NCBI GenBank assembly: GCA_009785525.1
Contig: WQWC01000015.1
Location: 1 to 41,250, forward strand
Length of the DNA stretch: 41,250 nucleotides
DNA from: Oscillospiraceae bacterium
Lineage (GTDB): Bacteria; Bacillota; Clostridia; Oscillospirales; Oscillospiraceae
Direction of reading: 5' to 3'
Shown here one piece after another: positions 32,224-41,250 of the stretch. Below the pieces are notes generated by a model, which was not told the origin of the DNA, made no database searches, and worked only from the letters and a program-made list of their open reading frames with translations. Positions within the stretch are counted from its first letter, which is position 1, and every line of letters starts with the position of its first letter. The translations under genes were made by a program, and so were the position numbers.

Positions 32224-33508
32224 TCTGCACCCCTTTGCCTGTCAGGAAATATATGGAATCGGTTTCAATGCCGGAGGCTAGTTCGACGATTTTGTCGAGT
32301 GTTACAGCTTCAACTCCCTCGAAAAGCTGCTCCGGCGAGTAATCAACAGCCGCGATTGCGCTGTCGAAGTACAGGTCTTCAAGCCCGCCGGGTCTGTCCA
32401 TTGCGGATTTTATCGCCGTGGTGACAGCCCGCTTCGCCGACGTCAGTTCCCAGTCGCTGACATCGCCGTCTTTGACGTTTTGCAGCTGCGCCAAGATTTC
32501 ATTCAGCGCTTCGTCAAACTTTGAGAATTCAACGCCGGAAGCGACAATCATAATGCCTTTGTGCTTTTCAAGCATTGAGCTTGCGTAATAGCAGAGCGAC
32601 AGTTTCTCCCGGACGTTAAGGAAAAGCTTGGATGTTACATTCCCCCCATACACAGCGTTGAGAACCATAAGCGCTGGGTAATCGGGGTTCTCCATTGCGC
32701 GGCCCAGCCTGAAACCCAAGGTGAGCTTGCCCTGTTGGACATCCAACTCCTCAGTAATCCGGCGTGGAGAGTTATGTGCGGGCTGGAATATGATTTCCGT
32801 CTTTGGTGTAGGCACGTCACCGCGCGGGGACAGTTTTTGCAAAACCGGGCGGAGAGCTGATTCTACCTGCTCGGGATCAGCCGGACCGCAATAGAATGCC
32901 TCGACTCTTGCGGTTCTGAGAATATTCTTATAATGCGCAGTCAAGGTCTCCGGTGTGATTTTTTCGGCCTCGGCTTCACTGCCCCATCTACTGATGCCGA
33001 AAGCTTCGTCGGCGCACATTTCTTCAAGCAGTCGGTCAACCGAATACCCGCGCTTATCGTTTATTCCGGCGCGGATATCGTCTATCAGATTTTTCTTCTC
33101 ACTCTCGACATAATCTGCGCGTAATAGCCCATTGTCTAAGTCGGGGGATAGGAGAATATCGCCCATCAGGGCAGCGGCTTCAGGCAGGACGCTGTCACCG
33201 ACTGAGATGAACCTGTCGTCGGGGAAGTCCGCGTAAAAGCCGATACATTGCAGTTCTCCTTTTTTTCTTACAATCGGCTCAATCCTCGCGCCGTATAGAT
33301 CATCTAATGCCTCGGCAATACGCTCCATACTCGACAGAGATGCTGACCCGCGGCGGAGTACGCGCGGCAACAGCGCCGACAACGCCGCCGTGTCGCGGGA
33401 TAGCCCTGTTATCAAATTAATTGTCAGGCAGCCAGTTTTAAATTTATCCGTTTTCACGCAACGCAACGCGACTCCGGGTGATATTTGGCGGGAATATGCA
33501 GTATGCAA
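32213..33508 (-). CDS. M16-family peptidase-like protein, YmfF-like (no zinc motif)
   Basis: A 431-residue M16-fold protein that lacks HxxEH: the corresponding N-terminal stretch reads LLPRVLRRGSASLSSMERIA. The family fold is otherwise recognisable (LDDLYGARIEPIVRKKGE, EKKNLIDDIRAGINDKR, VLNAVYGGNVTSKLFLNVREK). Proteins of this type are the non-catalytic partner of the zinc-bearing subunit encoded next. The start is a TTG at 33508, nine bases after AGGAG; I see no better ATG. The promoter is at 33545-33573. In Bacillus these genes lie near ymfI and pgsA, which are not seen here. Confidence 0.88.
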   Translation of the reverse strand: MHTAYSRQISPGVALRCVKTDKFKTGCLTINLITGLSRDTAALSALLPRVLRRGSASLSSMERIAEALDDLYGARIEPIVRKKGELQCIGFYADFPDDRFISVGDSVLPEAAALMGDILLSPDLDNGLLRADYVESEKKNLIDDIRAGINDKRGYSVDRLLEEMCADEAFGISRWGSEAEAEKITPETLTAHYKNILRTARVEAFYCGPADPEQVESALRPVLQKLSPRGDVPTPKTEIIFQPAHNSPRRITEELDVQQGKLTLGFRLGRAMENPDYPALMVLNAVYGGNVTSKLFLNVREKLSLCYYASSMLEKHKGIMIVASGVEFSKFDEALNEILAQLQNVKDGDVSDWELTSAKRAVTTAIKSAMDRPGGLEDLYFDSAIAAVDYSPEQLFEGVEAVTLDKIVELASGIETDSIYFLTGKGVQNES

Positions 33509-33544
33509 ATTGTTCAGCTCCTGTTTTTCTGTAATTCAAACTTC

Positions 33545-33573
33545 ATTGTAACATCTTTCCACGCTGATTGGAA
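33545..33573 (-). promoter_or_regulatory. Promoter of the M16 peptidase pair
   Basis: On the minus strand TTCCAA (33573-33568), 17-base spacer, TACAAT (33550-33545) with an extended TGT in front. It lies 37 bases upstream of the TTG start and 12 bases after the end of the preceding large gene. Confidence 0.5.
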
Positions 33574-33584
33574 ACAAAATTTTA

Positions 33585-36500
33585 TTAAATTTCCGTTAAG
33601 TCAGCAGTATCACCGGCAAGCTGTATCGAAGGGTCGTCTTTTATCTCAATCCCATCACGCGTTATTATTGCGCTTCCGTTGTCGTTGATTTTTATGTGAT
33701 ACTCCGCACCGGCATTTTTCCAGACAAGCTCAAACCCGTCCCACCCAGCGGGCAAATTTGGGTTGATGCGCAGGATTCCACTGCGTATTGTTATGCCTAG
33801 CAGCTGTTCCAACGCAACGCGGTAATACCAGCCGGATGCTCCGGTGTACCATGTCCAGCCGCCGCGTCCTAAGTGAAGCTCATTAGAATACACATCAGCC
33901 GCGAGGACGTATGGTTCTGTCCTGTATACATCCAGCGGCCTGCTTTGCGGCAGGATAGCCTCCAGCGTCTCCCAGCCAAGCTCCGTCATGCCGGATTTAA
34001 ACAGCGCCATTGAGAGCCAGATCGCGCCGTGGGTGTACTGTCCGCCGTTTTCGCGGAACCCAGGGCTGTAGCCCTTTATATATCCGGGCGACGTCCTGCC
34101 GGTTGAAAAAGGCGGATCGAACAACTGTATGACACGGTCTTTCCTATTGAAAAGCACATCCACGGTGCTCAAAAGCGCGGTTTTGATTTTCTCTGGATCA
34201 GCCCCGGCGAGGGTGGAAAAGCTCTGCGCGATCGAGTCGATTCTGCACTCGTCATTCCCCGCACTGCCGAGCGGGGTGCCATCGTCGAAATATCCGCGCA
34301 GATACCAGTTGCCATCCCAAGCTTCTTCGGCGGCGCGGCGGTAGATTGCGGCAGATTCACGGAACCGCGCCGCAGCACCGGGGTTGCCGCGCTTTTCGCA
34401 CAATCCGGCGAATCGTTCTGCTGTGTGGATCAAAAACCAGGTCAGCCACACACTTTCCCCGCGGCCTTCCACGCCGACAAGGTTCATGCCATCATTCCAG
34501 TCGCCGCTGCCGATTAGGGCCAGTCCGTGCTCCCCGGCACCGCGTGTGAATACGAGGTCGATTGCGCGCAGGGCGTGCATAAATATGGGTTCGATTCTGG
34601 CGCTTTTATGCGGCTGCTCGTAACGCTCTATCTCGTCCTCAGTCAGCGTGGGAGAGGTGAGATATTGGGCGGGGCAATCGCATATTGAGTCATCGCCGGT
34701 TACGTCGATATATTCGCACAGCGCGTAGGGCAGCCATAGCAGGTCGTCACTACACTTTGTGCGGACGCCTTTGTTGCCGAGGGATTCGCGCTCTGTACCA
34801 GGGTGCCACCAGTGCTGGACGTCGCCCTCTTCAAACTGATGTTCGGCAGCTCTGACTATCTGCACAAAAGTCTCTTCCGGCGTGATTGCGGTGAGCGCGC
34901 ACACGTCCTGAAGCTGATCACGGAATCCGTATGCTCCGCCGCTCTGGTACAATGACGACCTGCCAAGTATGCGGCAGGCGTAGGTTTGATATATTGCCCA
35001 GCCGTTCAGATACCTGTTTAAATCCTCGCTCGGAGTTTTCACGGTGAAACGGGACGTTATACGCTGCCAATGCGCTATTGTTTTGTTGAGCTTAGCTTCC
35101 GCTGCTGTGGGGTCAACTAGTGCTTTTAAGACATCCAATCCCGCGCAGCCGGATACGATTACGAGTTTTCTCTGCACCGGATACGCCGTCGCCACGCACG
35201 GCGTGAAGCCTGTGCCTGTCGTGCCGTCCATTACACCTGTGAGATATCCGTTTTTAGAACAGGTGAACGCCGTCACCGGCATAGATGCCAGGTGCATGAA
35301 AACCGTCTCCGAAAAATCGGCGCTGTAGTTGTTATATGCTTGGATAATGGAGTCGGTGAATTCGGTTGTCACGTAGCTTGATTCAGCCTCATTGCTCCCG
35401 ATGACGAGGTCGGTATAGTACAAAATCTCAGCCTCCGGAGGCGCATCAGTCTCGATAATAAAAACCCGGCAGGCCGTGTCAGGCGGGACGAATGCGGTTA
35501 AGGTTACTTGCGTATCGCCGATTGTTTTCTCCCATCTTGCGTATCCGAAGCCGTATGTGACTCTGCAAGCGTGCCCGTCGGGAGCGGCGAAGAGTGAGGT
35601 TTTGACGCCGTCCTTGACGAGATACAGCTGCTCAGTCCCCTCTGTGGCGAGACTGTCGTTATACCAGCGATTAATCTTATTCTCACGCGCGTTGTGGTGC
35701 CACATGTGGCCTGTTCCGGCGTCAGAGGCGATATACCCGAACTCGCCGTTTGACAGCATGTGACTCCAAGAATTCGGCGGCATTGAGCCATCGCACAAGA
35801 ATGTGAAGCTGTTGTCGTCATCGTTGTAGCCGTATTCAAGCGCTTTTGTATGCTGCGGATTATTATAGAACACAAGCGGTTCCGGTGTATGGGACTCATT
35901 GTCGTGGAAACTATCAGAGTCATCGCCAATCACGCGGAACGCCGCCGCTTTGACGACGTCCACGCCCTCTGCCGATTCTTCGGCGGTATGCACGCCGCAA
36001 CGTGCGCCGTGCCGCCACTCAAGATTCATTGAGCGCAGGATATCCAAAACTCCGCTCTTCAATGCGCTACGATAGTCGCCGCCGTCCGACAACAGAAACA
36101 CAAGATCGAACGATACGCTGTTCTCTGCGAGAAATGCATGAGTCTTAATAAGCGTCTCCGCCCGTGAAAGATCCGCGGCTTCGGCAGATATCGGCGATAC
36201 GAGGATGGGGTAATCCCCGGATACACCGAGGCTCCACATACCGCGCTGCCCGTGGGAGAGGCCGGGGGTGAGTTCGGACGGTATGCGTCTGTAAGGCGAT
36301 GGATAGACTATCTCCCGCGCAAGCGCCATGGCGGAGCTAACATGATCCGCCGTTAATCCGAGTCGTGCCGCCGTGATGTCAAGTCTTGACGATGCTGATT
36401 GCGGCCCGGTTTGCAAAATCCGCTGGGCGGCGGCTGAAGCGCCCTCGGCGTTCCATGACGGGGCAAGCGCGAAGCTGACCCGGCAGGGGGCGTTCGGATC

Positions 36501-39500
36501 AAGTCGCAGCTTTACACGCATCAGAATACATGGGTCCAGCACAGATCCGGTGGAGCCGGACGGCTCACGCTTCAGCGCCGATATAAGACTCCGTATACCG
36601 CCGCGCCCCAGCGCCTTTTCGCGGGAAGTGTCAAAGCTGTATGGCCGATCACAGCCGACAGCCACCGTTAAACCGTTGCCTTTTGACCTTGGGCGGCGAC
36701 GAATTATAACCGTCCCGTCATGCTCAAACGTTTCAAGCGACATTTTTGAAAACGCGGGATGAGAATCAAAGTCGGCACGTCTTGCCAAAACAGGTTCAAA
36801 ATAACAAATAAGCTCCGCGTCTTGCAGCGTGTTTGAGGCTATTTCCAAAGTCCGCAGCTCCCCCGAGTCTCCCTCTGGCACTGTGACGGTGACGGATGTG
36901 TTGATCCCGCCCTTTTTCGCCGTTATTCTGCACATGCCGCCAGTCATCTGCGTGCTGTAGCTTACGCTTAGATCGAAAACGGGCGAGGGCAGAAGCGATA
37001 TCAGCGAATCTCCGCATTTTAAGAAAAACGCCATCCCCATCTCACGGCTTAGCGGATCTGTGCCAGATTTTGTCAGTGTTACGCCGTTCCAGACGGAGCG
37101 GCTTTGGCCTGTTTCGGCCATTGTGACTGTATACGCCCCATTTCCAAGCAGACAGATGTGCGGGAATGAGGAGTCTATGCCGTCTCCGGATTCATACCGC
37201 CATGAGGAAGTGGAAGCGCGGCGCGGTTTTTCCGGGACATCACGCGGGGGCTGTCGCAGCACAACGCCGGAGACAGGGACTTTCTCTTGTAATAATTCGC
37301 AAAACGCCGCCATCTCTTTATCGCGTAAAAATCTCTTTTGCATCACGCCGCTATTAAGGGTGTTGTCGATTGCCACAAGGCTCATCCCAACATGATGTGC
37401 CATATAGGTTCTGACGATTTCATACTGATTGCCTCGCAATCGCGACGGAGTGTAGTCTACAGCCTCAAAGAATCCGTACCGCCCCTCCGCGCCGAGCTTT
37501 TGGAGGCGGCGCAGATTGAACAACGCGCCTTTTAAATCGACCAACAGCGCGAGGAACGACGAATACGGAGAGACGACGATATCGCGATCCATCCCGCGTT
37601 TTAAGGCGAGATTTTGTACGCCGTGCGCTTTGTAGCGATAGCTCAAAGTATGGTCAAAGTCATAAAACGCGCTTTCAGACATGCCCCATGGCTGATTCTT
37701 GGAAGCGTGCTTTTTCTGCGCATATACGGAGAATTTCAGGCTTTCATATATAAGCGAATCCCGAAAGTGCGGTAGCAGCAGCGGGGGCATAAGATACTCA
37801 AACATCGTGCCGGTCCAAGACACCATGCCACGGTATCCGTCCAAACTGACAAGCGCCCGGCTGAGTCTGCGCCAGTGCTTGTGCGGGATGTCGCCGCGAG
37901 CTATGGCGACGAAGCTCGTCAGCATTGCTTCGGATGCCATCAGGTCATACCAGCTATCAGATGGGGCGTCTTTCGATACATCCCGGCCGATGTGGAATAG
38001 CATTTTCTTCTCATCGAACAGGTCGGCGAAATTCATGTCCCGCAAGAGGCTGTCTGTGATTGCGGCAAGCTGATCCTCGCCGTATTCATAGAGCCCTTCC
38101 CGCAACGCGATAAGGCAGGCGGCGAAGTTTCCGCAGTCAACTGATGACACATACGCGGGATTCAGTACGCGCAGTGTGGTGGTATCGTACCAGTTATACA
38201 AGTGGCCGCGCCATTTATCCAGCCACAGGATTGTATCCAGCGTGTTAGAAATCAGAGAAACGGCGACTTCCCGCTTGCACACGCCTAAATCAACTGCCGC
38301 GAGCGCCGAAATAAGCGCGAGGCCGATATTTGTGGGAGATGTCCTGTGAGCGATACCGACAGACGGCTGCTCCTGAAAATTGTCCGGCGGCAGGAAGTTA
38401 TCTTCCGGCGTTAAAAGCTCTTCAAAATAACGCCAAGCGTCACCGGCACAGCGTGTAAGGAACAGTCTGCTCTCTGCTGAAATCACTCGTCGTTGCTTTC
38501 GGGGGAGGCCAAGAGAGTACGCGTAAAGCGGAGTCAATGTCCAGATTACCGCGAGCGCGGCGGCAAAAATATAGGGACTCACAAACATGGTAGCCGCCGC
38601 CGCGGCAAGGCACGGCCACATACGGATAAAATACGATGCCAAATTGCTCTTAGTAAATCGTTCAGAATCGGCGGCAGTCGTCCATTCCAGCATACGCTTA
38701 CGCGAAAAGCACATTCTGTAAAGCGCGGTCGCGATGGCGCTTGCCGTTACCCAAGCCTCATACGGCAGAAGTAGCAGACGCACAATCGTCCGCGAGAGTT
38801 GCCCGCCGAATCCGCTTATGATCTGCGAAACATACCGTATCCTGCCGCGTCTTCTGCTGAACAGAGATACTGCGCCGGAGATGAGAAGGTCGGTAAAAAT
38901 CGCGGCAATGGCGACGGTGAGCGTGACAAGGCAGGGCCGGTTGTATCGCAATAATCCCAGAAGAATCCCTGCCATCAGCAACGGCGGCACAAGACTACGG
39001 CGGAGGTTGTCGATTATCTTCCACTTATCCATCCGCGACAGGGGATTTTTGCACTTCTGCCCGGCGGAGTTTTTGACATGTTTGCCGAGCCACGGGACAG
39101 ACTGCCAATCCCCGCGCGTCCAGCGGTGCATACGGTTGTAATAGGACTTTACATTGGACGGGAAGCCGTCGGTCAGCTCAATATCTCCGGCGTATGAGCA
39201 GCGGAGGAACGCGCCCTCAATCAAATCATGCGACAGTATCTGATTCTCAGGAATGCGTGTATCAAGGCACTCAAGATACGCATCGATATCAATTATGCCT
39301 TTACCTGTGAAACTGCCGATGCCGAGCATGTTTTGATATAAGTCCGACGCCGCGCCGCCGTATGGGTCGGTTCCGCCCTGGCCCGCGAAGAACAGAGAGA
39401 AGTCAGTGCAGGCGGCCGAGTGAAGATTTACCGAAACTCTGGGCTGGATTATCGCGCTGCCTTCAATGACCACGCCTTTATCCTTATCTATAACAGGCTT

Positions 39501-41036
39501 ATTTTGCGGATGCATTGCGGCGCCGACAAGCTCCCGCGCGGAGCCTGCGGTGAGGCGCGTATCGCTGTCCAGAGCAATCAGGTATTTCACCCTGCGCGTA
39601 AGATTAGAACTATCATCTCCGGCGGCCGTGATAATACCGGATTCTTTCCCCCTGAGATGACGGAAAAGCTCCAGAATCGCGCCTCGTTTACGCTCCCAGC
39701 CTAGGAATATACCATCGCGTTCGCTTTTTACTCTTTTTCGGTAGTACAGATAAAATCCGCCGCCGTATTTTTCGTTTAAGCTTTCGATTTTTTGGGCGGC
39801 GCTATTGATAAACACCGCGTCTTCCGGCAATTCGGCAGACTTCGCTTCCGGCAGGTCGCACAACAGGGCGAAAAGCAGATTTTCGCCTGCGTCGCGGTTT
39901 GATATCCTATACGCCTCCAACAACTCGGCGGCCTGAGTTCCGCTTTTTTCAGAGGACAGCAGCACCGATACGGCGCAAAGCGTTTTCCCCTCTGGCGGAA
40001 TGCCGTCGGCAAGTTCAAAACGAAGAGCGCGTTTAGGCATGGAGAATCGCAGTATGAAGTAGTCGGCTATATTCTTGATTATCTCGGACAGCGGAATGAT
40101 AAGCAAAATTGAAAACATCGGTCTTTCCAGCAGAAACCCGATAAGCAACGCAAAAAAAAGACTGGTGAACGTGACGAGGCAGATATACAGCACACCGGTT
40201 CTGCGTTTTTTCGGGGAGCCCAGCGGTTCGAGGAAAATGTATTGCCCGACATGGCCGTCTGGACCGGAGAGTTCCACTGCGCGATTTGCCGTAGATTCCT
40301 CGTCCATGCCATGCAGGCGCGCCAACCGCGATATTTCGCGCCTGTATATGTGGCGGGTGTCGTCGTCCATCAGACCATACTGACCTGCCGGGTCTCGCAG
40401 CAGCGCGCGTTCGATTCTGTTGACGCGCTCTAGAAGCTCCCGCGAGTCAAACCCGGACATGACACGCAGTGAGGTGAATATCGCTTCAAAAAGACCGGAC
40501 GGGCTGTCCGCTGACTCATCGCCGTTCATGGAACTTATCAGACAACGGCATTCTTCGGCCAGCGCATTAATAAGCTCCAGCCGCAGTGCGGGGATGAACG
40601 CATGCAGCTCATCTTCCGATAAATGCATGCTGGTCTGAAAAGCGTTGAGGAATGCGTAAAGCCGCTCCCCGGTAATTTTGCACCTGCCTGATATGACAAA
40701 CGCCTGCGCGGCAGCTGAGACCCGAAGCCGCTTTTTTGTCACGCCCGGAAGCGAATGGAATTTCCTGATATCGGCGAGCGCGACTTTGCCCTCACGTTCG
40801 GCGATGTACCAGTTATCTAAGAGCCACTCTATGTCCCGCGGAATTGATATGTGATCTCTTACATATTTTGTGCCTTGTCTGCGCGCAGCGTCGATAAAAT
40901 CCAGCGTTTTTCTTGCCGCCCGGACTGTGTGGATGGTCGATGCGCCGCCGCAATCCGTCATCTCTAGAGCGGATTCGCGAGTGAATTGCTCAAGATCCTG
41001 GTCGTCTATATAAATGCCGTCATAGGGGTTTTTCAT
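33585..41036 (-). CDS. Cyclic beta-1,2-glucan synthase-like protein (GT84–GH94, NdvB/Cgs type)
   Basis: A 2483-residue multidomain membrane enzyme. The N-terminal helical cytoplasmic part is at about 1-275 and the first membrane pair at about 279-326. The GT84-type glycosyltransferase domain at about 380-680 has the acidic motif ALDSDTRL near 490, QILSHDLIEGAFLR, and RMHRWTRGDWQ near 637. More membrane segments lie at about 680-860. A glycoamylase-like domain is at about 880-1270 (SWTGTMFEYLMPPLL near 1075). Two beta-sandwich parts follow, then a C-terminal GH94 phosphorylase domain at about 2000-2430 with GGAYGFRDQLQDV and the catalytic block GSGDWNDGMN near 2179. Cgs enzymes elongate, trim and cyclise beta-1,2-glucan from UDP-glucose. 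Product and cyclisation are inferred. AAGGAGAATCTT precedes the ATG. Confidence 0.93.
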   Translation of the reverse strand: MKNPYDGIYIDDQDLEQFTRESALEMTDCGGASTIHTVRAARKTLDFIDAARRQGTKYVRDHISIPRDIEWLLDNWYIAEREGKVALADIRKFHSLPGVTKKRLRVSAAAQAFVISGRCKITGERLYAFLNAFQTSMHLSEDELHAFIPALRLELINALAEECRCLISSMNGDESADSPSGLFEAIFTSLRVMSGFDSRELLERVNRIERALLRDPAGQYGLMDDDTRHIYRREISRLARLHGMDEESTANRAVELSGPDGHVGQYIFLEPLGSPKKRRTGVLYICLVTFTSLFFALLIGFLLERPMFSILLIIPLSEIIKNIADYFILRFSMPKRALRFELADGIPPEGKTLCAVSVLLSSEKSGTQAAELLEAYRISNRDAGENLLFALLCDLPEAKSAELPEDAVFINSAAQKIESLNEKYGGGFYLYYRKRVKSERDGIFLGWERKRGAILELFRHLRGKESGIITAAGDDSSNLTRRVKYLIALDSDTRLTAGSARELVGAAMHPQNKPVIDKDKGVVIEGSAIIQPRVSVNLHSAACTDFSLFFAGQGGTDPYGGAASDLYQNMLGIGSFTGKGIIDIDAYLECLDTRIPENQILSHDLIEGAFLRCSYAGDIELTDGFPSNVKSYYNRMHRWTRGDWQSVPWLGKHVKNSAGQKCKNPLSRMDKWKIIDNLRRSLVPPLLMAGILLGLLRYNRPCLVTLTVAIAAIFTDLLISGAVSLFSRRRGRIRYVSQIISGFGGQLSRTIVRLLLLPYEAWVTASAIATALYRMCFSRKRMLEWTTAADSERFTKSNLASYFIRMWPCLAAAAATMFVSPYIFAAALAVIWTLTPLYAYSLGLPRKQRRVISAESRLFLTRCAGDAWRYFEELLTPEDNFLPPDNFQEQPSVGIAHRTSPTNIGLALISALAAVDLGVCKREVAVSLISNTLDTILWLDKWRGHLYNWYDTTTLRVLNPAYVSSVDCGNFAACLIALREGLYEYGEDQLAAITDSLLRDMNFADLFDEKKMLFHIGRDVSKDAPSDSWYDLMASEAMLTSFVAIARGDIPHKHWRRLSRALVSLDGYRGMVSWTGTMFEYLMPPLLLPHFRDSLIYESLKFSVYAQKKHASKNQPWGMSESAFYDFDHTLSYRYKAHGVQNLALKRGMDRDIVVSPYSSFLALLVDLKGALFNLRRLQKLGAEGRYGFFEAVDYTPSRLRGNQYEIVRTYMAHHVGMSLVAIDNTLNSGVMQKRFLRDKEMAAFCELLQEKVPVSGVVLRQPPRDVPEKPRRASTSSWRYESGDGIDSSFPHICLLGNGAYTVTMAETGQSRSVWNGVTLTKSGTDPLSREMGMAFFLKCGDSLISLLPSPVFDLSVSYSTQMTGGMCRITAKKGGINTSVTVTVPEGDSGELRTLEIASNTLQDAELICYFEPVLARRADFDSHPAFSKMSLETFEHDGTVIIRRRPRSKGNGLTVAVGCDRPYSFDTSREKALGRGGIRSLISALKREPSGSTGSVLDPCILMRVKLRLDPNAPCRVSFALAPSWNAEGASAAAQRILQTGPQSASSRLDITAARLGLTADHVSSAMALAREIVYPSPYRRIPSELTPGLSHGQRGMWSLGVSGDYPILVSPISAEAADLSRAETLIKTHAFLAENSVSFDLVFLLSDGGDYRSALKSGVLDILRSMNLEWRHGARCGVHTAEESAEGVDVVKAAAFRVIGDDSDSFHDNESHTPEPLVFYNNPQHTKALEYGYNDDDNSFTFLCDGSMPPNSWSHMLSNGEFGYIASDAGTGHMWHHNARENKINRWYNDSLATEGTEQLYLVKDGVKTSLFAAPDGHACRVTYGFGYARWEKTIGDTQVTLTAFVPPDTACRVFIIETDAPPEAEILYYTDLVIGSNEAESSYVTTEFTDSIIQAYNNYSADFSETVFMHLASMPVTAFTCSKNGYLTGVMDGTTGTGFTPCVATAYPVQRKLVIVSGCAGLDVLKALVDPTAAEAKLNKTIAHWQRITSRFTVKTPSEDLNRYLNGWAIYQTYACRILGRSSLYQSGGAYGFRDQLQDVCALTAITPEETFVQIVRAAEHQFEEGDVQHWWHPGTERESLGNKGVRTKCSDDLLWLPYALCEYIDVTGDDSICDCPAQYLTSPTLTEDEIERYEQPHKSARIEPIFMHALRAIDLVFTRGAGEHGLALIGSGDWNDGMNLVGVEGRGESVWLTWFLIHTAERFAGLCEKRGNPGAAARFRESAAIYRRAAEEAWDGNWYLRGYFDDGTPLGSAGNDECRIDSIAQSFSTLAGADPEKIKTALLSTVDVLFNRKDRVIQLFDPPFSTGRTSPGYIKGYSPGFRENGGQYTHGAIWLSMALFKSGMTELGWETLEAILPQSRPLDVYRTEPYVLAADVYSNELHLGRGGWTWYTGASGWYYRVALEQLLGITIRSGILRINPNLPAGWDGFELVWKNAGAEYHIKINDNGSAIITRDGIEIKDDPSIQLAGDTADLTEI

Positions 41037-41093
41037 AAGATTCTCCTTGTCTCAATGTGTACAAGGGTATTCTTGCCAGACGGCGCGGTTAAT

Positions 41094-41099
41094 ATTATA
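41094..41099 (-). promoter_or_regulatory. Probable -10 box of the glucan synthase gene
   Basis: TATAAT on the minus strand, 58 bases upstream of the ATG. The -35 position (41122-41117) reads poorly (ATATAA), so the promoter may need an activator. Confidence 0.4.
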
Positions 41100-41131
41100 G
41101 CGATGGCAGGAAAAATTTATATTGACAAAAA

Positions 41132-41250
41132 TAAACTTCATGCAAGCTGCGTTACACCCCGATGAATGAAAACGAGGTGTAAGTCCGGGATTGTTATGGT
41201 ATACTTTATTGCGCACGGCATCAGGTCGGCTTTTTTTGCCGCTACGAGCG
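41132..41250. other. Right-edge region, possible plus-strand promoter
   Basis: Contains TTGACA at 41132-41137 without a matching -10, an inverted repeat TTACACC (41152-41158) / GGTGTAA (41176-41182), and GTATACTTT near 41200 that could be a -10 for a gene beyond the window. CGGC-TTTTTTT-GCCG at the end could form a hairpin. No coding sequence can be assigned. Confidence 0.3.

Noticed and set aside
35504-40433. Several 60-140-residue frames opposite or within the glucan synthase gene
   Set aside because: All are frame shadows of the 2483-residue coding sequence, which has continuous domain similarity.
1-41250. CRISPR arrays, tRNA/rRNA genes, insertion sequences, prophage or toxin-antitoxin loci
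   Set aside because: No regularly spaced repeats, no tRNA cloverleaf with conserved T-arm, and no transposase, integrase or phage structural genes were seen.

Overview
The window looks like a chromosomal segment from an anaerobic, Gram-positive member of the Bacillota (Clostridia). The evidence is strong AGGAGG-type ribosome binding sites, TTG and GTG starts beside ATG, a rodA–dgt–dnaG–rpoD operon, a YmfF/YmfH peptidase pair, and a tetrahydrofolate/corrinoid one-carbon cluster of the kind found in acetogens and methyl-group users. I see no rRNA, tRNA, CRISPR array, phage or transposase gene. The content is mostly housekeeping plus some accessory genes, with an unusually large number of GC-rich hairpin repeats between genes. 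Genus and species cannot be given from this sequence.

Layout. 1–3.2 kb (minus strand): a short, apparently truncated AlkZ/YcaQ-like winged-helix protein, an AT-rich serine hydrolase and a WYL-domain regulator. A related palindromic sequence lies upstream of each of the three, so they may form a small regulon. 3.3–5.0 kb (minus): a small unknown protein and an OFA-family MFS transporter with a long structured leader. 5.5–9.1 kb (plus): a membrane acyltransferase-like protein, an unknown protein and DNA topoisomerase III. 9.3–12.8 kb (minus): two half-size chromate-transporter-family proteins followed by nadB and nadC (quinolinate pathway to NAD), apparently one operon. 13.1–15.4 kb (plus): an ABC-F ATPase and a Nudix hydrolase. 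The ABC-F and chromate-transporter promoters are back to back and share a palindromic pair of -35 boxes. 15.4–16.5 kb (minus): tsaE–tsaB for the tRNA t6A modification. 16.8–22.5 kb (plus): rodA, a dGTPase-like HD protein, an unknown membrane-anchored protein, dnaG and rpoD, almost without gaps.

22.6–29.1 kb: a PocR/AraC-type regulator and a small membrane protein (plus), converging on a minus-strand one-carbon operon. In transcription order this is fhs, fchA, folD, a methyl-THF:corrinoid methyltransferase and its corrinoid protein. These enzymes link formate through formyl-, methenyl- and methylene-THF, and exchange methyl groups between THF and cobamide. No methylene-THF reductase is present in the window. 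FolD lacks two residues needed for the cyclohydrolase reaction, which the adjacent FchA presumably supplies.

29.5–41.0 kb (minus): a coiled-coil protein, lgt, a YmfH/YmfF-type M16 peptidase pair and a 2483-residue cyclic beta-1,2-glucan synthase-like protein with glycosyltransferase, membrane and GH94 phosphorylase parts.

Most notable for follow-up: (i) five or more dispersed GTAGGGGCG/CGCCCCTAC hairpin elements with exchangeable inner arms, one a predicted cloverleaf; (ii) the FolD/FchA division of labour; (iii) the symmetric divergent promoters at 12872–12918; (iv) the putative WYL operators.
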